Below, piece by piece: positions 14,777 to 22,618 of a stretch of DNA of 44,837 nucleotides. Each line of letters opens with the position of its first letter. Position 1 is the first letter of the stretch. This stretch comes from Planifilum fulgidum. Its GTDB lineage: Bacteria > Bacillota > Bacilli > Thermoactinomycetales > DSM-44946. The translations under genes and the position numbers were made by a program. The DNA is taken from positions 1 to 44,837 of the forward strand of contig NZ_FOOK01000030.1 of NCBI RefSeq assembly GCF_900113175.1, in the 5' to 3' direction. The notes below the pieces were generated by a model. That model did no database searches. It saw only the letters and a program-made list of their open reading frames with translations, and was not told the DNA's origin.

Positions 14777-16333
14777 ATGAAGCTGCAAAGACGTTTGACG
14801 CCCTTTGTCGATCCGCTGCCGGTTCCGGGGGTCTTAAGGCCGGTTGCCAGAAAACCGAACTTTACTTTTTATGTGGTCCGCATGATGGAAGCCTTCCAAA
14901 AGCTGCACCGCGATCTTCCTCCCACCCGGATCTGGGGGTATGAGGGAAAATATCCGGGACCCACCATCGAGGTGTGGAGGAACGAACCGGTCCGGGTGCT
15001 TTGGCTGAACCAACTTCCCAAAAGACATTTTCTTCCGGTGGATCAAACCATTCACGGAGCCCGTGGAAACCCGGAAGTGAGGACGGTCGTCCATGCCCAT
15101 GGGGTGGTGTCCCCTCCGGACAGCGACGGCCATCCCGATGCCTGGTTCACGCGCGGGTTCAGGGAAACCGGCCCCTTTTTCCAGCGAAGGATCTACAGGT
15201 ATCCCAACACCCAGCGGGCGGCGACCCTCTGGTATCACGATCACGCTCTCGGCATCACCCGGCTCAACATATATGCCGGGCTGGCGGGATTTTATTTGAT
15301 CCGCGACCGCGAGGAGCTGTCCCTCAATCTTCCCAGGGGCAAATTTGACATTCCCCTGGTCATTCAGGACCGGTCCTTCAACCGGGACGGTTCGCTTTTT
15401 TATCCGAGAAGGCCGCAATCCGCCCCCCGCGGGATTCCAAACCCCTCCATCGTTCCGGAGTTTTTTGGCGACACAAATCTGGTGAACGGAAAAGTATGGC
15501 CCTTTCTGGATGTGGAACCCCGGAAATACCGGTTCCGCCTGCTGAACGGTTCCAATGCCCGTTTTTACACGTTGCGCCTCAGCTCCGGTCAGCCCTTCAT
15601 CCTGATCGGGACGGACGGCGGGTTGCTGACGCATCCCGTCCGGGTCCAATCGCTCACCCTGGGGCCGGCCGAGCGCGCGGATGTGATCCTCGACTTTTCC
15701 GGCTACAGAGGGAAAACCGTCACGATGACCAACAGCGCTCCGGCTCCCTACCCGGACGGTGATCCCGTCAATCCGCGAACGACGGGGCTGGTCATGCAGT
15801 TTCGGGTTCACCGGCCGCTCAGCTCGAGGGATACTAGCTCCGTTCCCCGGCGCTTGAGCGCGCTTCCGCCCACGCCGTTGAGCCGGGTGAGCAGGGTGCG
15901 AAATCTCTCCTTGGTGGAGAGCACCGACCGCTTCGGCCGGCTGCTTTTGCTGTTGGAGAACAGGCGTTGGTCCGATCCGATCACCACCCGGCCGCGCCTG
16001 GGAAGTCTCGAATTGTGGCAATTGATCAATACTACTCCGGACACTCATCCGATTCATATCCACGAGATTCATTTCCGCATCCTGAACCGCCAGCCTTTTG
16101 ATGTCGACCATTTTAATCGGACCGGAAAGCTTCGGTTCACCGGTGCCCCGCTCCCCCCGTCTCCCGATGAACGGGGACTGAAGGATACGGTCCGCGCCCA
16201 TCCCGGACAAGTGACGCGGATCATCCCGCACTTCGGGCTCACTTCCTTCACCGGGGAGTTTGTCTGGCACTGTCACATTCTGGAGCATGAGGATTGGGAA
16301 ATGATGCGTCCCTACCGGATTGTAAGAGGATAG
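14777..16333 (+). CDS. cotA: Multicopper oxidase, spore coat protein A type (CotA laccase/bilirubin oxidase)
   Basis: 518 aa. Oxidises phenolic or bilirubin-like substrates and reduces O2 to water; CotA sits in the outer spore coat and gives brown pigment and UV or peroxide protection. All four copper-binding segments are present: VVHAHG near residue 110, LWYHDHALG near 155, THPIHIHEIHF near 425 and VWHCHILEHEDWEMM near 495, including the axial Met. There is no signal peptide, as in CotA. The ATG at 14777 with AAAGGAG 9 nt upstream gives MKLQRRLTPFVDPLPVP, like the CotA N-terminus; the in-frame start at 14624 has no ribosome binding site. Probably monocistronic and sporulation-controlled, but no SigK promoter could be singled out. 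Confidence 0.92.
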   Translation: MKLQRRLTPFVDPLPVPGVLRPVARKPNFTFYVVRMMEAFQKLHRDLPPTRIWGYEGKYPGPTIEVWRNEPVRVLWLNQLPKRHFLPVDQTIHGARGNPEVRTVVHAHGVVSPPDSDGHPDAWFTRGFRETGPFFQRRIYRYPNTQRAATLWYHDHALGITRLNIYAGLAGFYLIRDREELSLNLPRGKFDIPLVIQDRSFNRDGSLFYPRRPQSAPRGIPNPSIVPEFFGDTNLVNGKVWPFLDVEPRKYRFRLLNGSNARFYTLRLSSGQPFILIGTDGGLLTHPVRVQSLTLGPAERADVILDFSGYRGKTVTMTNSAPAPYPDGDPVNPRTTGLVMQFRVHRPLSSRDTSSVPRRLSALPPTPLSRVSRVRNLSLVESTDRFGRLLLLLENRRWSDPITTRPRLGSLELWQLINTTPDTHPIHIHEIHFRILNRQPFDVDHFNRTGKLRFTGAPLPPSPDERGLKDTVRAHPGQVTRIIPHFGLTSFTGEFVWHCHILEHEDWEMMRPYRIVRG

Positions 16334-16504
16334 CCCCGGATGAAGGACCGGGAGGAATCCAAGGAAACGGAAACCGGATTCCGGAAGTGGGAGGCGATTT
16401 TTGTCGCCTTCACCCGCTTGCGGTCGAGGTGGAAAATCGCCGTTGGTTGATCCGATCCCGGCGCGACGCTCCAGAGCTTCCTTTTACAGGCCCGGGGGCA
16501 GAGT

Positions 16505-16510
16505 TATAAT
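16505..16510 (+). promoter_or_regulatory. -10 box (TATAAT) upstream of nagZ
   Basis: Perfect TATAAT 43 bp before the start codon. The hexamer 17 bp upstream is TTTTAC, a weak -35. Confidence 0.5.
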
Positions 16511-16553
16511 GAGGAACAAGAGGGAGTTGGAGTTTAAAAAAAGGAGTGGTTGA

Positions 16554-18320
16554 GTGAAGGGCGGTTTTGTCGCTCGAGGCGTGTGGATGTTGACGGTTGT
16601 CGCTCTTTTGTTCCTGATTCCGGCATCATCCCCCGTCGTGTCGGGCGACTTCAAGGAACCGGATCGCGACTGGGTGGAAAGGCGCATCCGGGAAATGACC
16701 CTGGAGCAAAAAGTCGGCCAGATGTTCATGGTCGGTTTCGGAAACCCGGGAGATCAACCGGCTTACGAAATCAACGACCAGATTCGCACCCTGATCCAGG
16801 AAAAACATGTGGGTGGAGTCATTCTCTTCGGGCGGAACGTGGAGTCGCCGGAACAGGTGAGAAAGCTGACCGGCGAGCTGCAGAAGCTGGCCTTGTCCTC
16901 CCCTCCGGGAATTCCCCTCCTTGTCGCCATCGACCAGGAGGGGGGTCCCATCATCCGGATTCGGGAGGGGGTCACCCTTTTTCCCGGGAACATGGCGCTC
17001 GGAGCCACCCGCGATCCGAATCTCGCCTATGAGGCGGGAAGGATCGCGGGGATGGAGCTGAGAGCCATGGGGATCAATATGAATTTGGCTCCGGTCGTCG
17101 ATTTGAACAACAACGCCAGGAATCCGGTCATCGGTGTCCGCTCCTTCGGGGAGGATCCGTCATGGGTTGCGCGGATGGCTGAAGCCAACATCCGCGGCTA
17201 TCATGCCGGAGGGGTTTTGACCGCGGTGAAACATTTTCCGGGGCACGGGGACACCGCCGTCGATTCCCATGTGGATCTGCCGACGATTGCCCGGGACCGA
17301 AAGCGGTTGGAGGAGGCGGACCTGGTCCCGTTCCGGCGGGCCATCGCCCAAGGGGCGGATGCGGTCATGTCCGCCCATGTCACCTTTCCCGCCTTTGAAC
17401 CCTCGGGATTGCCGGCGACCCTGTCCCGCCGGGTGCTGACCGGTTTGCTCCGGAAGGAACTGGGTTTTGACGGCGTGATCATGACCGATGATATGGAAAT
17501 GGGAGCGATCGCCAAGAGGTTCGGATCGGCGAAGGCGGCGGTCCGGGCGATCCGGGCGGGAGCGGACGTGGTGTTGGTCTGCCACACCTTGTCGGTGCAA
17601 AAGGAGAGCATCGAGGCGGTGACGCAAGCCGTCCGAAGCGGAGAAATTTCCGAAGAGCGGATTGACCGGTCGGTCCGCCGGATTTTGAAATTGAAGGCGA
17701 AGCTGCTGGGATCGCAGTCCGTCTCCGGCGACTCGCTTGCGGAGGGCCCGATTTCGGAACGGGTCGGCCGGAAGGATTTTGCCGAGGTCGCCCGAACGGT
17801 GGCGCAGAGGGCGGTGACCCTTGTCCGCGATGACCGGAGGCTCCTTCCCCTCGATCCCCAAAAGCAGTCCCGCCTTCTCGTCCTCTCGCCGGAAGGAGCC
17901 TCCGAACTGGGCGATGCTTTGAAAAGGCAGGGATTTGATCCGGTGGTCCGAAACATCAGTCGGTCGCCCGGGGGACAGGAGATCCTGGAGGCTTCCCGGA
18001 TGGCCGTTGAGGCGGATGCGGTGATTATCGGAACCCTCCGCGCCCAGATGCATCCGGAACAGGGGGACCTGGTCCGGGCGCTGCAGGCAACGCGAAAGCC
18101 GGTCATCGTGCTCGGTCTGGACACGCCCTACGATCCGATGGCCTTTCCCGAAGAGGGCACATATCTGGCCCTCTACAGCTCCCTCCCCGTCTCCCTGGAG
18201 GCGGCGGCCAAGGCCGTGGCCGGGAGAATTCCCCTTTCCGGGCGCCTTCCCGTCACCATCCCGGATATGTATCCCCTGGGCCACGGGCATGATCGGGAAA
18301 TCCGTCAGGGGGTGGAGTGA
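16554..18320 (+). CDS. nagZ: Secreted beta-N-acetylglucosaminidase, GH3 (NagZ)
   Basis: 588 aa glycoside hydrolase family 3. Removes N-acetylglucosamine from muropeptides during wall turnover. The signal peptide (VWMLTVVALLFLIPASS) fits the exported Gram-positive form rather than the cytosolic Gram-negative one. Catalytic domain: LEQKVGQMFMVGFG, VAIDQEGG, the NagZ substrate and catalytic-loop signature KHFPGHGDTAVDSHVDLP near residues 225-242, and the nucleophile Asp in VIMTDDMEMGAI. A second alpha/beta domain follows residue 390, as in Bacillus YbbD/NagZ. The GTG at 16554 follows AAAGGAGTGG by 4 nt. The muramic-acid etherase and amidase that often accompany it are not in the window. Confidence 0.92.
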   Translation: MKGGFVARGVWMLTVVALLFLIPASSPVVSGDFKEPDRDWVERRIREMTLEQKVGQMFMVGFGNPGDQPAYEINDQIRTLIQEKHVGGVILFGRNVESPEQVRKLTGELQKLALSSPPGIPLLVAIDQEGGPIIRIREGVTLFPGNMALGATRDPNLAYEAGRIAGMELRAMGINMNLAPVVDLNNNARNPVIGVRSFGEDPSWVARMAEANIRGYHAGGVLTAVKHFPGHGDTAVDSHVDLPTIARDRKRLEEADLVPFRRAIAQGADAVMSAHVTFPAFEPSGLPATLSRRVLTGLLRKELGFDGVIMTDDMEMGAIAKRFGSAKAAVRAIRAGADVVLVCHTLSVQKESIEAVTQAVRSGEISEERIDRSVRRILKLKAKLLGSQSVSGDSLAEGPISERVGRKDFAEVARTVAQRAVTLVRDDRRLLPLDPQKQSRLLVLSPEGASELGDALKRQGFDPVVRNISRSPGGQEILEASRMAVEADAVIIGTLRAQMHPEQGDLVRALQATRKPVIVLGLDTPYDPMAFPEEGTYLALYSSLPVSLEAAAKAVAGRIPLSGRLPVTIPDMYPLGHGHDREIRQGVE

Positions 18321-18331
18321 GGGGCGCTTTT

Positions 18332-18368
18332 CGGTTCGCATCCGCCTGCGCGGATGCGAACCGTTTTT
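18332..18368 (+). terminator. Rho-independent terminator of nagZ
   Basis: Perfect 14-bp arms CGGTTCGCATCCGC/GCGGATGCGAACCG, CTGC loop, then TTTTT. It starts 12 bp after the stop codon. Confidence 0.93.
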
Positions 18369-18374
18369 CTGCCC

Positions 18375-18401
18375 AAAAAAACGAGCAGGGCCGGCCCGCT
18401 C
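18375..18401 (-). terminator. Terminator of the small RHH-like gene
   Basis: Minus strand GAGCGGG/CCTGCTC with one G-U pair, followed by seven T. It begins at the base after the TAA stop. Confidence 0.8.
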
Positions 18402-18623
18402 TTACAGGATCAGTTCGTAAATGACGTTTTCCCCGGGTTTTGATGCCTTGATCTTTCTACCCTGTTGTTGATGGGACACGCACCAGCTGTACACCTTCAA
18501 AGCGGCGCGCATCACCTGAGCGTAGGAGGTGGCTTCCGTCTCCGCCTTGAGCCTTTCCAAGTCGGCGAAGGAGCTGGGTGAAAATTCGATCTGAACCTTT
18601 TTGCCCACGATATTCCACTCCAT
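18402..18623 (-). CDS. Small protein with a ribbon-helix-helix-like pattern
   Basis: 73 aa from ATG 18623: a strand (KKVQIEFSPSSFADLERLKA), a helix, then SYAQVMRAALKVYSWCVSH and a basic tail. This matches the strand-helix-helix layout of MetJ/Arc or CopG-type DNA-binding proteins, with a Ser/Thr-Tyr-Ala turn before the second helix. The ribosome binding site is weak (GGCGGA, close to the start). Frames opening further upstream, to 18722, lack any site. It has its own terminator. No partner toxin is next to it, so an antitoxin role cannot be inferred; it may be an autonomous regulator. Confidence 0.55.
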   Translation of the reverse strand: MEWNIVGKKVQIEFSPSSFADLERLKAETEATSYAQVMRAALKVYSWCVSHQQQGRKIKASKPGENVIYELIL

Positions 18624-18781
18624 TTCCGCCGTTTTTTTATTTATATGGAAACGGTGAAAAACGTGTGAAACAGGTTTGACCGGTGGGGAAAAAGGGTATG
18701 TAGCGTTCCATGGCCGCGGCATGTCTAATCGGGGGCGAGGTTACATATATATGGGACAAAAAGGTTCAAATGAGGTAGAAT

Positions 18782-19210
18782 ATGAGCAAAGAAATTGTGT
18801 ACGCCCTGCTGGCGGCCCTCAGTTTCGGGATCGCTCCCTTGTTTGAGAAGTTGGGACTGGCCCGCACGGACCCGACGATCGCGCTGTTTATCCGCGCCTT
18901 TGTCACCATGGTGTTTACCCTGGGCTTTCTGGTGGCCTCCGGAAACATCGCCGCCTTTGCGAAGACCGATTTCCGCTCCGTGATCTATGTCATCCTGGGC
19001 GGCGTATTCGGCGTTTTGTTTGCCCAGTATTTCTACTTTCGGGCGCTGGAGAACGGCGAGGTGGGGCGGGTGATGCCCATTGTCGGCAGTTTTCCGGTCG
19101 TCGCCTTCCTCTTTTCCGTCCTTGTTTTCGGTGAAGCGGTCACCCTCTCGAAAGTGGCGGGCATCATCCTGGTGGTCGTCGGGGTCATCCTGCTGGGGAA
19201 CCAATCATAG
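18782..19210 (+). CDS. EamA-family (DMT) transporter, single-domain
   Basis: 142 aa membrane protein with one EamA repeat of about five helices: VYALLAALSFGIAPLFEKLG, IALFIRAFVTMVFTLGFLVA, the AQYFYFRALENGEVGRVMPI motif typical of EamA, FPVVAFLFSVLVFGEAVT and GIILVVVGVILLG. Full-length EamA carriers have two such repeats; half-size members presumably work as dimers. GAGGT lies 5 nt before the ATG. ytxJ begins 16 bp downstream, so the two are probably co-transcribed. Substrate unknown. Confidence 0.85.
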   Translation: MSKEIVYALLAALSFGIAPLFEKLGLARTDPTIALFIRAFVTMVFTLGFLVASGNIAAFAKTDFRSVIYVILGGVFGVLFAQYFYFRALENGEVGRVMPIVGSFPVVAFLFSVLVFGEAVTLSKVAGIILVVVGVILLGNQS

Positions 19211-19226
19211 GGAGAGATGGGCAATC

Positions 19227-19583
19227 ATGGACGACGAAATCCTTTCCATCACATCGGTGGAAAAACTGGAGGACCTGCTCCGGGATCATCGGAAACGAGG
19301 GGACCGCCTGCTGCTGTTTAAACACAGCACGGCCTGTCCCATCAGCGCCTCCGCCTTCGAAGAAGTGCGCGCCTTTTCCCGGGAAAAACCGGAGGCGCTG
19401 AAGATGGCGATGGTGCTGGTGATCGAGCACCGCGCGGTTTCCAACGCGATCGCGGACCGGTTCGGCGTGGAACATCAGTCGCCCCAGGTTCTTCTGATCG
19501 AGGGGGACCGCGCAAGATGGCACGCGTCCCATTGGGACATTACCCGGGATCGTCTGCTGGAGGCTGTCGCGGACAAGCCTTAA
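19227..19583 (+). CDS. ytxJ: Bacillithiol-system redox protein YtxJ (DUF2847)
   Basis: 118 aa monothiol, thioredoxin-fold protein: LLLFKHSTACPISASAFEEV holds the single active Cys in TACPIS, then the cis-Pro in HQSPQVLLIEGD, and SHWDITRDRLLEAV at the end. Proteins of this family are proposed bacilliredoxins that remove bacillithiol from S-bacillithiolated proteins in the cytoplasm, which suggests the organism makes bacillithiol. The ATG at 19227 has GGGAGAG about 10 nt upstream; the longer open frame from 19080 overlaps eamA and is not credible. Confidence 0.88.
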   Translation: MDDEILSITSVEKLEDLLRDHRKRGDRLLLFKHSTACPISASAFEEVRAFSREKPEALKMAMVLVIEHRAVSNAIADRFGVEHQSPQVLLIEGDRARWHASHWDITRDRLLEAVADKP

Positions 19584-19683
19584 GGTGAAAATATGTGGAA
19601 ATGATCCCCCGGCTGTGGTCTTTCGGCCGCGGGTTGGATTACAATCGGCAATGAAAGTTTCCGACAGGCTCAGGAGGTTGCAA

Positions 19684-20232
19684 ATGAGTTCCAAAACGGA
19701 TGTGTCCAACAGTAGGAAGTTTGTGGCGGATGAATTTATGGAGCGGCTTCAACAGCACCGGCGATATCTGTATCACATCGCTTATCGCCTGACCGGAAAT
19801 TCGGAGGATGCCAAGGATTTGACCCAGGAGACCATCTGGCAGGCTCACCGGAAATCGAACAAATATGTCTATGAAAAGTCCCTGAAGGCTTGGCTCCGGA
19901 CGATGATGACCAACCTGTTCCGGGATCTGAAGCGGAAAAAAAGTCTGAAACTGGTAGCGCTGGAAGACGCGTTTATACATTCGGAACCTCCTCTCTCGGT
20001 GGGCACCCAATCCGTTGAGGAGCAGGTGGAGAACCGCCTCCTGCTGGAGCGGGTGAAGGAGGAGATATGCGATTTGCCTGAAATTTACCGCCGCGTCATT
20101 GTTTTGCGCCATTTCCATTCGCTTTCCTATTCGGAGATCAGCGAACAACTGGATATTCCCGAGGGAACGGTGAAAACTCAGCTGTTCCGCGCGCGGAAGA
20201 TGCTGAAGGAGCGATTGACCAAGAATGATTGA
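19684..20232 (+). CDS. ECF-family RNA polymerase sigma factor
   Basis: 182 aa. Region 2 (RYLYHIAYRLTGNSEDAKDL, TQETIWQAHR) binds core polymerase and the -10 element. Region 4 (DLPEIYRRVIVLRHFHSLSY, EISEQLDIPEGTVKTQLFRA) is the -35 helix-turn-helix. The ATG at 19684 is chosen for AGGAGGTT 6 nt upstream; the frame is open from 19585. The gene is followed after 15 bp by its probable anti-sigma factor, the usual autoregulated pair. The stimulus cannot be read from the sequence; envelope stress is the common one for zf-HC2-controlled ECF sigmas. Confidence 0.9.
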   Translation: MSSKTDVSNSRKFVADEFMERLQQHRRYLYHIAYRLTGNSEDAKDLTQETIWQAHRKSNKYVYEKSLKAWLRTMMTNLFRDLKRKKSLKLVALEDAFIHSEPPLSVGTQSVEEQVENRLLLERVKEEICDLPEIYRRVIVLRHFHSLSYSEISEQLDIPEGTVKTQLFRARKMLKERLTKND

Positions 20233-20247
20233 GGAGATGACCGGGGA

Positions 20248-21000
20248 ATGTCTTGCCGGGATATGGATCGGCTAATCCAACTTTATGTGGATCGGGAACT
20301 GGACGAATCAGGCGTTCAACTCCTGCGCGAGCACGTGGCCGGCTGCACTGCCTGCAAGCGAAATCTGCAAGAGATGGTGGCACTGGTCAACACCCTGGAG
20401 GAGATACGGACCCATGTTCGCATGCATTCCGCTCCCGCTTCCTTGATATGGATGAAAAGGGCGGCCGTCTGTTTGTCGATCGCGGTGTTGATCTACCTGG
20501 CTCCCTTTGGTGCGTTGCCCTGGTTTGCCGACGAGCCGCAGATGGCGGTCAACCGCGGCGAGTCGGGCATTTCCCGGGAATTGCCCGAAGCGGCGCCGCA
20601 CAAGGTGATGGTTTTTGCTACCCAGGGGGAAACCTTGCACATTCCCCAGAGCGACTATATTCGCGTGGTGAGCCCCAAAAAGTTCGATCCGGAGTCCGGA
20701 ACCGAGACGGTGTGGATTTACCCCAGCGCCATCCCGTTTTTTCTGGAGGACGACTCCTCCTGGTACACCCGGATCAAGCGGTTGGTTTTTGTCAGGGTGC
20801 CGGATGACCGGACCTTCAAAACCCTGATGTCCACTTTTGGCATCGGTTTGGATCAAGGGACGGAACAGTTGGGCGACACGGCTTTTCCCACCTCCGTCAT
20901 CATCACTCTGGGAAAAGAGCCGAAACTGACCACCTTCACCTTTCCGGAGCAGGAGCAGGAAATTTCCCGGTGGTTTGAAAAGCTTTCGGCGATCCGCTGA
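20248..21000 (+). CDS. Membrane anti-sigma factor with zinc-finger (zf-HC2) N-terminus
   Basis: 250 aa. The N-terminus carries the ZAS-type zinc motif: Cys3, then HVAGCTACK giving His and the CxxC pair (about residues 29-36), which binds and inhibits ECF sigma factors. One membrane segment follows (SIAVLIYLAPFGALPWF, about 75-92), and then a 155-residue exported domain with a strand-rich pattern and no family I can name. The layout sigma/anti-sigma with a 15-bp gap predicts release of the upstream sigma by proteolysis or zinc loss. The ribosome binding site is weak (GGGGA), favouring coupling to the sigma gene. Confidence 0.85.
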   Translation: MSCRDMDRLIQLYVDRELDESGVQLLREHVAGCTACKRNLQEMVALVNTLEEIRTHVRMHSAPASLIWMKRAAVCLSIAVLIYLAPFGALPWFADEPQMAVNRGESGISRELPEAAPHKVMVFATQGETLHIPQSDYIRVVSPKKFDPESGTETVWIYPSAIPFFLEDDSSWYTRIKRLVFVRVPDDRTFKTLMSTFGIGLDQGTEQLGDTAFPTSVIITLGKEPKLTTFTFPEQEQEISRWFEKLSAIR

Positions 21001-21196
21001 CCGCGGAACAAGGATAAGGTGTGAGTCGGGATGCGCTTTGAAAATCCGTATGCCGGGGTGGTCCGTTGACCGCTCTTTTTTATTGGGCGGGTGGAGGGGA
21101 ATCGGGCCGTGAGTGGAAGGGATTCCGGCACCTAAGCGGCGTTGTGGGGCACAAAAAACGCGCAATTCCCGCAGGTTTCAGGGGCGGACGGAACGG
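21001..21196. other. Intergenic region after the anti-sigma gene
   Basis: Together with the promoter segment this is a 287-bp gap. I saw no gene and no convincing terminator for the sigma/anti-sigma pair. Confidence 0.5.
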
Positions 21197-21225
21197 GTCA
21201 ACCCCTTTTAATTTTTAGGGGTGAC
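21197..21225. repeat. Inverted repeat overlapping the aroG -35 box
   Basis: GTCAACCCCT and AGGGGTGAC (9 of 10 pairing) around an A/T-rich 10-base centre. The right arm covers the -35 hexamer, so it could be a repressor operator. It also resembles a terminator stem but lacks a T-run after it. Confidence 0.5.
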
Positions 21226-21249
21226 AACAGTCACTGAATCCGTTATAAT
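21221..21249 (+). promoter_or_regulatory. SigA-type promoter of aroG
   Basis: GTGACA, exactly 17 bp, TATAAT. It ends 38 bp before the GTG start codon. Confidence 0.8.
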
Positions 21250-21287
21250 AGTCGTCAAAATTTCTTTGCGGATGGGAGAGGAGCCGA

Positions 21288-22406
21288 GTGAGCCGGAGCC
21301 TGAGTCGATTGGATGAACTGAGAAGTCGGTTGGATGAGATCAACCTGCAGTTGCTCAACCTGATGAGCAAACGCGGGGCGATCGTCAAGGAGATTGGGGA
21401 GATTAAAAAGAAACAGGGAGTTCAGAAATTTGACCCCGTCCGGGAGCGGGAGATGCTGGACCAGCTGGTCAAGCACAACACCGGTCCCTTCGATGATGAG
21501 ACGATTCGCCACCTGTTCAAGCAGATTTTCAAGGCGTCCCTCGAACTGCAGCAGGACGATCACAAAAAGACCCTACTCGTCAGCCGGAAGGATCATCCTC
21601 AGGATACGGTGGTCATGATCGGGGACGTTCCTGTCGGCAATCACCGGAAAGCCGTCGTGGCCGGCCCCTGCTCGGTGGAATCGGAGGAGCAGGTCCGCAA
21701 GGTGGCCGAATCGCTCAAGCGGCAAGGATTGCGCCTCTTGCGCGGCGGCGCTTTCAAACCGCGGACATCGCCCTACGACTTTCAGGGACTGGGCGAGGAA
21801 GGGTTGCGCATTTTGCGCCGCGTTGCCGATGAATTCGGTCTGAAAGTGGTCAGCGAGATCGTGAATCCCGCCGACATCGAGATGGCCGTCAAATACGTGG
21901 ACGTGATCCAGATCGGGGCCCGCAACATGCAGAACTTTGAGCTTCTGAAGGCGGCGGGATCGGTGCGCACGCCGGTCTTTCTCAAGCGGGGCATGTCGGC
22001 GACCGTGGAGGAGTTGCTGTTTGCGGCGGAATACATCGTTTCCCGCGGCAACCGGCAGGTCATTCTCTGCGAGCGGGGAATTCGGACTTACGAAAAGTGG
22101 ACGCGGAACACCCTGGATATCTCTGCGGTGCCTCTCCTGAAGCAGGAAAGCCATCTTCCGGTATTTGTCGACATCAGTCACGCCACGGGACGCAGGGACA
22201 TTTTGCTCCCGGTGGCCAAGGCGGCACTGGCCGCCGGCGCCGACGGAATCATGGTGGAGGTGCACCCCGAACCCGCCGTCGCCCTGTCGGATGCCCATCA
22301 GCAAATCGACATTCCCCAATTTGAGAAGTTGATCTCCGACCTCCGCCAATCGGGACTGCTGTCGGAATCTCAGGATCCGGCTTCCGTGGCATCTTCGGGA
22401 AAATGA
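21288..22406 (+). CDS. aroG: Bifunctional chorismate mutase/3-deoxy-7-phosphoheptulonate synthase
   Basis: 372 aa, first step of the shikimate pathway: phosphoenolpyruvate plus erythrose-4-phosphate gives DAHP. Residues 1-90 are an AroQ-type chorismate mutase domain ([20 protein letters not shown]) acting as a feedback sensor. From about 110 on comes the type-I-beta DAHP synthase barrel with [67 protein letters not shown] and [11 protein letters not shown]. This fusion is the Bacillus AroA(G) form. The GTG at 21288 follows GGAGAGGAG. In Bacillus this gene is directly upstream of ccpA; here a large repeat-protein gene separates them. Confidence 0.94.
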   Translation: MSRSLSRLDELRSRLDEINLQLLNLMSKRGAIVKEIGEIKKKQGVQKFDPVREREMLDQLVKHNTGPFDDETIRHLFKQIFKASLELQQDDHKKTLLVSRKDHPQDTVVMIGDVPVGNHRKAVVAGPCSVESEEQVRKVAESLKRQGLRLLRGGAFKPRTSPYDFQGLGEEGLRILRRVADEFGLKVVSEIVNPADIEMAVKYVDVIQIGARNMQNFELLKAAGSVRTPVFLKRGMSATVEELLFAAEYIVSRGNRQVILCERGIRTYEKWTRNTLDISAVPLLKQESHLPVFVDISHATGRRDILLPVAKAALAAGADGIMVEVHPEPAVALSDAHQQIDIPQFEKLISDLRQSGLLSESQDPASVASSGK

Positions 22407-22489
22407 CGCTTGCCGGAGCAAAAATGCCGACAGCCGGTCTGACTGTTTCCGAAGAATGAAGCCGTGCCGCGCCATCGCGGAATGCTGTG

Positions 22490-22534
22490 AATCCTCGCCC
22501 TGGAACCTTCACGAGGAAAAGGGGCGGGGATTTT
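22490..22534 (+). terminator. Terminator of aroG
   Basis: AATCCTCGCCC pairs with GGGGCGGGGATT (one G-U) across a 20-base loop, followed by TTTT; it lies about 85 bp after the stop. Confidence 0.6.
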
Positions 22535-22585
22535 CGTTGGAATAAGATGGTGGGGGTGGAAATCGTCGATCCCCTTTTTTCCTGC

Positions 22586-22591
22586 TATAAT
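22586..22591 (+). promoter_or_regulatory. -10 box (TATAAT) before the repeat-protein gene
   Basis: Perfect TATAAT 28 bp before the GTG start. No -35 resembling TTGACA is found at 16-18 bp. Confidence 0.45.
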
Positions 22592-22618
22592 AGATATGAC
22601 TTTTAAGACGGGAAATCT

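Noticed and set aside
18402-18623. Antitoxin of a toxin-antitoxin pair
   Set aside because: RHH-like, but there is no adjacent small toxin gene; neighbours are nagZ and eamA, each with separate signals.
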